Shown in pieces: positions 1-4,416 of a stretch of 5,956 nt of DNA. The stretch's first letter is position 1; each line of letters opens with the position of its first letter. The DNA lies in NCBI GenBank assembly GCA_947629195.1, contig CANRCS010000062.1, positions 1 through 5,956 of the forward strand. Reading direction: 5' to 3'. The position numbers were made by a program, and so were the translations under genes. The DNA comes from an uncultured Bacilli bacterium (lineage in GTDB: Bacteria; Bacillota_I; Bacilli_A; RF39; UBA660). A model generated the notes under the pieces. That model was not told the origin of the DNA. It made no database searches and saw only the letters and a program-made list of their open reading frames with translations.

Positions 1-2
1 GT

Positions 3-29
3 GTATTTGAAGATAAATTCTTGATATAA
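3..29 (+). CDS. possible 3' end of a plus-strand gene entering from the left
   Basis: Frame 3 of the plus strand reads VFEDKFLI and then TAA at 27-29, two bases before a strong hairpin terminator. A stop codon directly followed by a terminator is the usual way a gene ends, and it would make this gene convergent with the phosphatase gene. Only eight codons are visible, so the product cannot be named. The other two plus frames also stop within the first 24 bases and cannot be fully excluded. Confidence 0.25.
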   Translation, partial: VFEDKFLI

Positions 30-30
30 C

Positions 31-65
31 TAAAGCTAGAAATCACATAAGGATTTCTAGCTTTA
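31..65. terminator. perfect 14-bp hairpin, probable bidirectional terminator
   Basis: TAAAGCTAGAAATC (31-44) and GATTTCTAGCTTTA (52-65) are exact reverse complements around a 7-base loop. The stem has A-rich and T-rich outer ends, which is common for terminators shared by convergent genes. The T tract beyond the stem is poor on both strands, so efficiency is uncertain. It separates the phosphatase operon from whatever lies to the left. Positions 66-191 hold only very AT-rich DNA with no convincing gene. Confidence 0.6.
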
Positions 66-191
66 ATAAGCATGACAAATTATCTATGTTTACTATAAAT
101 ATAATTAAATCAGTATATTTTATTTTGCAAATCTAAATTTATTTTATTAAAATATAGTTAAAAATTGAATTTAAAATTTTTATTTACATTA

Positions 192-716
192 CTATTCATT
201 GTTATATTTCAAATATTCACAATTTTTTAATTTATAATTATAATAATCATTATTTGTAGGTTCCCCCTCAAAAAAGCATTTAACATATATACTTACTCCA
301 GCATGAGTAACAACAAGTATATTTTTCCCCTTGTAATTTTTAGATATATCATCAAAAAAGTTTTTGATTCTACTTCTAAAATCGTTAATGTTTTCTATAC
401 CCATTCTATTTTCATTTGGATCATTGAAATCTATCTTCACATCTATTTCTGTCTTTAATTTTCCTTCTAAATTTCCAACACACCTTTCAATAAGTCTTTC
501 ATCTTTTATAATGTTATTATCACATATAATTTGAGCTGTTTGGTATGCACGTTTTAATGGACTAGAAAATACTAAATCAAATTTTATTCCACTTAGTTCA
601 TCTCGAACCTTATTTGCTTGCTCAATACCCTTACTGTTTAATTCAACATCTATCCTGCCTTGATATCTTCCCTCAACATTCCAATCAGTTTGTCCATGTC
701 TTACTATGTATATCAT
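192..716 (-). CDS. histidine phosphatase family protein (phosphoglycerate-mutase-like)
   Basis: A 174-residue cytosolic enzyme of the histidine phosphatase superfamily (GpmB/CobC/PhoE type), which transfers a phosphoryl group to an active-site histidine. Visible catalytic residues are the RHG motif at 6-8 (nucleophile H7), R56 in SSPLKR, the likely acid E77 in the LIER...GNLEGK segment, and H138 in THAG. The length is slightly below the usual 190-220, with a short cap region around 85-115. The start is supported by a GGGTGA ribosome site seven bases upstream. It follows rpmA across a terminator and a 40-base gap, so it may have its own weak promoter or rely on read-through. In B. subtilis spo0B and obg occupy this place. 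The substrate cannot be read from the sequence: a small sugar phosphate, a nucleotide or alpha-ribazole phosphate are all possible. The family call is secure and a specific function is not. Confidence 0.9.
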   Translation of the reverse strand: MIYIVRHGQTDWNVEGRYQGRIDVELNSKGIEQANKVRDELSGIKFDLVFSSPLKRAYQTAQIICDNNIIKDERLIERCVGNLEGKLKTEIDVKIDFNDPNENRMGIENINDFRSRIKNFFDDISKNYKGKNILVVTHAGVSIYVKCFFEGEPTNNDYYNYKLKNCEYLKYNNE

Positions 717-737
717 TTAATCACCCTTTCTTTTTAA

Positions 738-749
738 TGTATTAATACA
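738..749. promoter_or_regulatory. 12-bp perfect palindrome upstream of the phosphatase gene
   Basis: TGTATTAATACA is its own reverse complement and lies 22 bases before the phosphatase start codon, in a 40-base gap after the rpmA terminator. Its position fits an operator for a dimeric repressor. In DNA this AT-rich a palindrome of this size can arise by chance, and no clear -35/-10 pair was found beside it. Confidence 0.2.
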
Positions 750-756
750 CAACTTA

Positions 757-791
757 AAAATTAATAAAAAATAACGCTTAAATGCGCTATT
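757..791 (-). terminator. intrinsic terminator after rpmA
   Basis: Read on the minus strand, AATAGCGC (791-784) pairs with GCGTTATT (777-770) over eight base pairs (one G-U) around a six-base loop. It is followed by T-rich DNA down to about 757. The stem begins one base after the rpmA stop codon. It should end the rplU-prp-rpmA transcript and limit flow into the phosphatase gene. Confidence 0.8.
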
Positions 792-792
792 A

Positions 793-1083
793 TTATATAG
801 TTTCATAAACACTAACTTGTTTTTTGTCTCTTCCCTTACGTTCATATTTAACATATCCATCAATTTTTGTAAATAATGTATGGTCATTACCAATACCTAC
901 ATTGTTACCTGGATATATTTTTGTTCCACGTTGACGATAGATTATACTTCCTGCAGAAATAAATTCACCATCGGCTGCTTTTGCACCAAGTCTTCTACCA
1001 GCAGAATCTCTACCGTTTGAAGAAGAACCTTTACCTTTTTTATGTGCGAATAATTGAATATTTAATTTCATTAATTGTGGCAT
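793..1083 (-). CDS. rpmA: 50S ribosomal protein L27 (precursor)
   Basis: A 96-residue precursor of L27, a 50S protein whose N-terminus reaches toward the peptidyl-transferase centre. Residues 6-17 (KLNIQLFAHKKG) form the Firmicutes-type cleavable extension. By analogy with Staphylococcus aureus, cleavage falls between F12 and A13, leaving AHKKGKGSS at the mature N-terminus. The L27 core follows: NGRDSAGRRLG at about 23-33, then IYRQRGTKIYPG and GIGNDHTLF. The start has a strong GAGGAGGTG ribosome site that overlaps the prp stop codon, so the two genes are probably translationally coupled. M5 is a second possible start, but it is too far from that site. The extension needs the protease made by the gene just upstream. 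Last gene of the ribosomal operon, followed at once by a terminator. Confidence 0.97.
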   Translation of the reverse strand: MPQLMKLNIQLFAHKKGKGSSSNGRDSAGRRLGAKAADGEFISAGSIIYRQRGTKIYPGNNVGIGNDHTLFTKIDGYVKYERKGRDKKQVSVYETI

Positions 1084-1095
1084 GAAAACACCTCC

Positions 1096-1398
1096 TCATT
1101 GTATTTTTATATTATTTTTATAATCTTTTTCTAAAGATTTAAGTAAGTCAATCATATTATTTATTAATTTATCAATTATATTATTATGAATTAATATATT
1201 AATACTTAAATAACCATTATTTTCTTCATATGATAAAGAATTATCATATATGTTTAGTATTCCATTAACAGTTGTAATTACTATACTGCTTATGGAAGCA
1301 CATACTATATCTTTTCCATAATCATCATATAAAGAATGACCTTTAATAGTTATATTATTGATAACATTATTTTCTTTATTAATTTTAACTTTAATCAT
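1096..1398 (-). CDS. prp: ribosomal-processing cysteine protease Prp
   Basis: A 100-residue cysteine protease (YsxB/DUF464 family) that removes the N-terminal extension of L27. The predicted catalytic pair is visible: H21 in the GHS turn and C33 in DIVCA, with the flexible loop (about 22-30, LYDDYGKD) between them. Length matches the family. It lies between rplU and rpmA, the arrangement diagnostic for organisms whose L27 needs processing, and its predicted target is encoded 12 bases downstream. The start codon is 9 bases after the rplU stop with only a weak ribosome site (AGTGGT). Low-level translation coupled to rplU would suit an enzyme needed in far smaller amounts than the ribosomal proteins. 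The sequence is strongly Ile/Asn-biased, like the rest of the genome. Confidence 0.95.
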   Translation of the reverse strand: MIKVKINKENNVINNITIKGHSLYDDYGKDIVCASISSIVITTVNGILNIYDNSLSYEENNGYLSINILIHNNIIDKLINNMIDLLKSLEKDYKNNIKIQ

Positions 1399-1407
1399 TA
1401 GATACCA

Positions 1408-1707
1408 CTACGCTTCAATTTTAGAAATAACAACTTTAGTGTATGGTTGTCTATGACCTTGTTTTCTACGATATTTCTTTTTAGGTCTATATTTGTAAAC
1501 TAAAATTTTCTTTTGCTTACCATGTTTTTCAACCTTACCTGTTACTTTCGCACCACTTACATATGGTCTACCAACAGTATCATTTACCATTAATACTTTA
1601 TCAAATGTAATATCTTTACCAGCTTCAGCATCTAATTTTTCTACATAAATAACTGAACCTTCAGTAACATAATATTGTTTTCCACCTGTTTCAATAACTG
1701 CTTTCAT
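1408..1707 (-). CDS. rplU: 50S ribosomal protein L21
   Basis: A 99-residue L21, which binds 23S rRNA in the 50S subunit. It opens with the typical MKAVIETGGKQYYV and carries the basic family signature KYRRKQGHRQPYT near residues 78-90. Length is normal. The start is fixed by a strong AAGGAGGTAT ribosome site six bases upstream of the ATG. It is the first gene of the rplU-prp-rpmA operon and is preceded by its own promoter and a structured leader of about 105 bases. That leader probably regulates it with the other two genes. No anomalies. Confidence 0.98.
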   Translation of the reverse strand: MKAVIETGGKQYYVTEGSVIYVEKLDAEAGKDITFDKVLMVNDTVGRPYVSGAKVTGKVEKHGKQKKILVYKYRPKKKYRRKQGHRQPYTKVVISKIEA

Positions 1708-1812
1708 ATTATACCTCCTTTTCTTTAATCTAAGACTCGCCTTTAAGGTAACATAATATGTTTTAATTTTAACCTTTTCAGTGCGGTTGTAGAGTTAGAG
1801 GCCCTACAAACA
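1708..1812 (-). promoter_or_regulatory. L21-type ribosomal leader RNA of the rplU operon
   Basis: The 5' untranslated region of rplU is structured. An 8-bp hairpin (TTGTAGGG at 1809-1802 with CTCTACAA at 1794-1787, one G-U) begins just after the predicted transcription start. Next comes the sequence ACCGCACTGAAAAGGT (1787-1772), which I recognise as the conserved core of Firmicutes L21 leaders. AAGGT there can pair with ACCTT (1749-1745), enclosing a small hairpin AACAT-ATT-ATGTT. The gene-proximal part carries the ribosome site. Such leaders are thought to give autogenous control of the rplU operon. Recognition is from memory of the motif; a covariance-model search against the Rfam L21 leader family would settle it. 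Confidence 0.65.
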
Positions 1813-1818
1813 TTAACA

Positions 1819-1847
1819 ATTCTATCATAATAGTAGGTTTTAGTCAA
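1819..1847 (-). promoter_or_regulatory. sigma-A promoter of the rplU operon
   Basis: TTGACT (1847-1842) and TAGAAT (1824-1819) are separated by exactly 17 bp, and the -10 carries a TGA extension (TGn motif). Transcription would start near 1812, at the foot of the leader hairpin. The -35 box begins five bases after the spoIVFB stop codon, so the ribosomal operon can be expressed independently of the sporulation genes upstream. Confidence 0.8.
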
Positions 1848-1852
1848 ATGCT

Positions 1853-2641
1853 TTATTTAAATTTATTTTTAAGTAAACTCTTTTCTGTTATATACTCATT
1901 GTTTATTTTAAATACATGCTTTTTATCTCTATACATTTTCATAATTTTATTATTTTTAATTACCTTTATATTTTTAAAATTAAAATTATATAAATATCTT
2001 TCAAATATAAATCTATTAAATATATATTTATGATTTTTTCTTTCTTCTTCTAGTTTATTAATTAATAATCCTATTATTAAAATAGTATTCATAGATATAT
2101 AGTTTTTTATGGAATATATTATAAATAATATAATAAAAATATAAGAAATTATAATTGATAATTTATGAGATAATTTAAATGGTAAGAATTTTGAAAATAT
2201 AAGATTTATAATTTTAATACCATCTAGTGGATAAATTGGAATTAAATTAAAAAATAATATGGAATAATGATAATTTTTAAACATTATAAATACATTATCA
2301 GAAATGCAATATAAATTATGTAATGCATAAATTACGATATATAAGAATGTTTGAAAAATTAATCCAGATATTACTATAATTAATTCTTCTTTAATAGGTT
2401 TATTTATTTTTTCATCAAATTTTATTAATCCTCCAAATGGATAAAAATTAATACTTTCTATATTCCAATTGTAATAAATAGAAGTTAAAACATGACCTGT
2501 TTCATGAACAAATATTACTATGAAAAAAATACTAAATTCTTTAAATAGTCCTGTGAGTATTGAGATGAGCGCTAAAAAAAAGAATACAGGATGTATTTTA
2601 AGTTTTTTCAATATATTCTTTATAGTCAAGATATTCTCCAT
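1853..2641 (-). CDS. spoIVFB: SpoIVFB-like intramembrane metalloprotease (site-2 protease, M50)
   Basis: A 262-residue polytopic zinc protease. In Bacillus SpoIVFB cleaves pro-sigma-K in the mother cell, in a complex with SpoIVFA. The zinc site HETGH is at 46-50 inside a membrane helix, and the third ligand is D140 in NLIPIYPLDG. The YPFGG and KPIKEEL segments (about 67-86) match SpoIVFB spacing, and RDKKHVFKI near 238-246 resembles its C-terminal region. About six hydrophobic segments are visible. B. subtilis SpoIVFB is 288 residues and ends in a CBS domain; here that domain is shortened. The ATG at 2641 has no good ribosome site. A TTG four codons later (2629-2627) has GGAG (2639-2636) at ideal spacing and may be the real start. 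Either way the gene overlaps spoIVFA by 30-45 bases, implying translational coupling. No terminator separates it from the rplU promoter. Confidence 0.92.
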   Translation of the reverse strand: MENILTIKNILKKLKIHPVFFFLALISILTGLFKEFSIFFIVIFVHETGHVLTSIYYNWNIESINFYPFGGLIKFDEKINKPIKEELIIVISGLIFQTFLYIVIYALHNLYCISDNVFIMFKNYHYSILFFNLIPIYPLDGIKIINLIFSKFLPFKLSHKLSIIISYIFIILFIIYSIKNYISMNTILIIGLLINKLEEERKNHKYIFNRFIFERYLYNFNFKNIKVIKNNKIMKMYRDKKHVFKINNEYITEKSLLKNKFK

Positions 2642-3233
2642 CTTTTTGGTAAACTAAATATAATTCTTTACCTTTTACTTCACCAAGTAGTTTACCTTTT
2701 TCTACATAATCATATAATTTGACGTTTATATTATCTAAATTGCCATACCATAAATCTATTCCATTAGTTTGTTGAATTATAACTATATTTCCATATCCTT
2801 CTTTTTCGCCTTGAAATACTACTATACCACTTTCTTGTATAGGAACTAAATAATTTTCTTCAACAGTAAGTTTAACTCCATCTAAATATTTATTTGCTTC
2901 GCTATAAGTTAGTTTTTCATTAAATGTAGTTTTAACTTCTTCTTTAAATATTTTTACATCTTTAAATGGTAATATAGAACCAAAATATTTTGTATATAAA
3001 TCATTTACCATCGCAAATGAAAAGTTTTTTTCAAATACATCTTGTTTTATTATTGCTTTATATTTATCACTTGATTTAGTTACAACTAATACTCCTAATA
3101 CTAGAACTGCCGTAATTAAAAATTTATATATGAAAGGTTTAATATATTTATTTTTATTTATTTTAAATATTGGTTTTCTAGTATTTTTACTTTTATTTTT
3201 TATTCTATTTCTTACTTTATCTATTTCACTCAT
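2598..3233 (-). CDS. spoIVFA: SpoIVFA-like membrane protein with inactive LytM/M23 domain
   Basis: A 211-residue regulator and anchor of the SpoIVFB protease. The first 35 residues are strongly basic, followed by one membrane helix at about 36-52 and an extracytoplasmic region. Residues about 115-205 form a LytM/M23-like domain: the EGYGNIVIIQQTNG and LWYGNLDNINVKLYDYVEKGKLLG segments follow the M23 fold pattern. The metal ligands are gone: the histidine expected before NG is Q, and YxHL reads YGNL. It should therefore be a pseudo-peptidase, as SpoIVFA is. In Bacillus it holds SpoIVFB inactive until cleaved by forespore-derived proteases. The start is supported by AGGTGA nine bases upstream. 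Its 3' end overlaps spoIVFB, and the rplU operon follows, exactly the Bacillus order. A sigma-E-like promoter lies just upstream. Confidence 0.88.
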   Translation of the reverse strand: MSEIDKVRNRIKNKSKNTRKPIFKINKNKYIKPFIYKFLITAVLVLGVLVVTKSSDKYKAIIKQDVFEKNFSFAMVNDLYTKYFGSILPFKDVKIFKEEVKTTFNEKLTYSEANKYLDGVKLTVEENYLVPIQESGIVVFQGEKEGYGNIVIIQQTNGIDLWYGNLDNINVKLYDYVEKGKLLGEVKGKELYLVYQKDGEYLDYKEYIEKT

Positions 3234-3250
3234 CTATTATCACCTAGAAA

Positions 3251-3279
3251 ATAGTATGAAATAAGAACGATAATTATTA
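3251..3279 (-). promoter_or_regulatory. candidate sigma-E-type promoter for spoIVFA-spoIVFB
   Basis: On the minus strand TAATAAT (3279-3273), a 14-base spacer and CATACTAT (3258-3251) match six of seven and seven of eight positions of the Bacillus sigma-E consensus (KMATATT, 14-15, CATACAMT) as I remember it. B. subtilis transcribes its spoIVF operon with sigma-E. The 5' leader would be only about a dozen bases. The region is AT-rich, so chance similarity is possible. CATACTA also equals the sigma-G -10 consensus. Confidence 0.4.
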
Positions 3280-3287
3280 CTTGTAAG

Positions 3288-3935
3288 TTAGTTCAAATCA
3301 CTTTTTTTAATTATAAATGTTTTATAACCTTTATAAAATGCATAAAAAACATCATCTAGTTTTATATTTTGTTTTTTTAATATACCAAGTATCCATATTC
3401 TACTTTTATTTAAACTTTTTAATACATCATCTTGTATTTTTCCATCTATTATTACTGCAAATGGATAACTTGTTGGTATATTAAATATATTCTTTTTAAA
3501 TATTGATAATTGTCCACTATTTTCTAATATTGCATATTCTACCTCTTCTAAATTTCTTACTCCATTAATTCTAAGTTGCATAAGTAAATCATTTAAATTA
3601 TATTTTTGTATGGACATTTCTTTAAAATTTATTTTACCATTTTTAATTATAACAGCAGGTTTTCCATCTAGAAAATCTCTTGCTTTAGGAACATTTAAAG
3701 ATAGGTATGCTAAAGCAATTTGTAAAATACATAAGATTACTATTGGAAGTAGAGAGTACAATAAGCTTTTATCATAATTTTCTATACTTATCGCAACTAA
3801 TTCGGCAATTAAAATTGATACTATTAAATCTATAATACCAAGTTTACCTACTTCTCTTTTACCCATTATTCTATATAATATTAAAACAATAAAATAGAAA
3901 AATACAGTTCTAAAAATTATTGGCATATAATTCAT
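3288..3935 (-). CDS. DUF421 (YetF/YrbG-like) membrane protein
   Basis: A 215-residue membrane protein of the DUF421/YetF family; biochemical role unknown. Three hydrophobic helices (about 5-21, 33-49, 57-77) are followed by a soluble, probably cytoplasmic, domain. Family marks are RIMGKREVGKL (22-32), KPAVIIKNGKI (92-102), the LNDLLMQLRINGV...EVEYAILE block (114-138) and the following NSGQLSIF. A second GKI-containing segment (about 155-200) is the usual YetF C-terminal part. Length fits the shorter, YrbG-like members. The start has GGGTGA about eight bases upstream; a second ATG three codons in is too far from it. It is divergent from a TIGR04086 gene, and these families adjoin (yrbG-yrzE, near spoVB) in B. 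subtilis as I recall. Other DUF421 proteins occur in spore germination or heat-resistance operons, so a spore-related role is plausible but inferred. Confidence 0.9.
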   Translation of the reverse strand: MNYMPIIFRTVFFYFIVLILYRIMGKREVGKLGIIDLIVSILIAELVAISIENYDKSLLYSLLPIVILCILQIALAYLSLNVPKARDFLDGKPAVIIKNGKINFKEMSIQKYNLNDLLMQLRINGVRNLEEVEYAILENSGQLSIFKKNIFNIPTSYPFAVIIDGKIQDDVLKSLNKSRIWILGILKKQNIKLDDVFYAFYKGYKTFIIKKSDLN

Positions 3936-3954
3936 ATATTATTCACCCTATTTT

Positions 3955-3985
3955 AATTATGGCATTTTGAATATTTTTTTATTCA
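3955..3985 (-). promoter_or_regulatory. candidate sigma-G-like promoter of the DUF421 gene
   Basis: TGAATA (3985-3980), an 18-base spacer and CATAATT (3961-3955) lie just before the DUF421 ribosome site. Bacillus sigma-G promoters have TGAATA or a GHATR variant at -35 and CATnnTA at -10, so only the last base deviates. An alternative reading is a sigma-A extended -10 (TGCCATAAT) without a good -35. The predicted leader is very short, about 14 bases. Confidence 0.4.
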
Positions 3986-3996
3986 CATTCATAATA
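3968..3996 (+). promoter_or_regulatory. candidate sigma-G-like promoter of the TIGR04086 gene
   Basis: TGAATA (3968-3973) and CATAATA (3990-3996) both match the sigma-G pattern, but the 16-base spacer is slightly shorter than the 17-18 I remember. Read as sigma-A, TTGAAT (3967-3972), 17 bases and CATAAT (3990-3995) is also acceptable. It overlaps the divergent promoter of the DUF421 gene. Transcription would begin near 4002, at the ribosome site. Confidence 0.4.
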
Positions 3997-4011
3997 TTTA
4001 TTGGGTGAATT

Positions 4012-4374
4012 ATGATGTTAAAAATTTATTTAAAAGATATTGCATATATGTTAGGTTCAATAGTTGTAGGAATATTTTTATTTACAGTATTAAATTATTT
4101 TAATATTTTAAGCGATAAGGTTATGAATTTCATGAAAATTTTATTAAGTGTTGGTGCATTTGGATTTGCAGGATGGTACCTTGCTAAAAATACTAAAAAA
4201 AGAGGTTTAATAGAAGGACTTAAAATTGGTGGTATTGTATTAGCATTTTTCTTAATTATATCTTTAATTTTTCTAAGTTCTAAATTTGAAATTAAAAACT
4301 TATTATATTATTTAATTTTACTTGCATCATCAGTTTGTGGTGGTATAATAGCTAAACAGAAAAAAGAAGATTAA
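4012..4374 (+). CDS. TIGR04086-family (YrzE-like) four-helix membrane protein
   Basis: A 120-residue integral membrane protein of unknown function. Four hydrophobic helices are visible at about 9-29, 39-58, 69-89 and 95-115. The family pattern is a glycine-rich second helix ending in a lysine-rich loop and RGLIEGLKIGG (64-74), then a final helix with CGGIIAKQKK at the C-terminus. Length is typical (110-130). The ribosome site GGGTGA (4003-4008) serves two consecutive ATGs (4012 and 4015); spacing does not clearly choose between them. It is divergent from the DUF421 gene, whereas the B. subtilis relatives yrbG and yrzE are, from memory, adjacent in one cluster. A strong terminator starts within its stop codon. 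A sporulation link is suggested only by neighbours and promoter form. Confidence 0.8.
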   Translation: MMLKIYLKDIAYMLGSIVVGIFLFTVLNYFNILSDKVMNFMKILLSVGAFGFAGWYLAKNTKKRGLIEGLKIGGIVLAFFLIISLIFLSSKFEIKNLLYYLILLASSVCGGIIAKQKKED

Positions 4375-4416
4375 AAATACTATTGATTTTAAAGTTCAAT
4401 AGTATTTTTTATTTTC
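4373..4416. terminator. bidirectional intrinsic terminator between convergent genes
   Basis: AAAAATACTATTGA (4373-4386) pairs perfectly with TCAATAGTATTTTT (4396-4409) across a nine-base loop, with a T tract running to 4416 on the plus strand. On the minus strand the same stem ends in five T residues. It begins inside the stop codon of the TIGR04086 gene and reaches the stop codon of the surface-protein gene, so it serves both. Confidence 0.9.

Noticed and set aside
72..105. Plus-strand promoter-like ATGACA-16-TATAAA and nearby TATAAT
   Set aside because: No plus-strand gene or RNA follows; it would only give antisense RNA to the phosphatase gene. Such matches are frequent in AT-rich DNA.
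159..182. Hairpin TAAAAATT/AATTTTTA after the phosphatase stop codon
   Set aside because: The stem is only A-T pairs with an eight-base loop, too weak to call a terminator. The 31-65 hairpin is the better candidate.
1848..2033. Plus-strand open frame of 61 codons
   Set aside because: It lies fully antisense to the 3' end of spoIVFB, is a Leu/Phe-rich low-complexity translation, and has no ribosome site.
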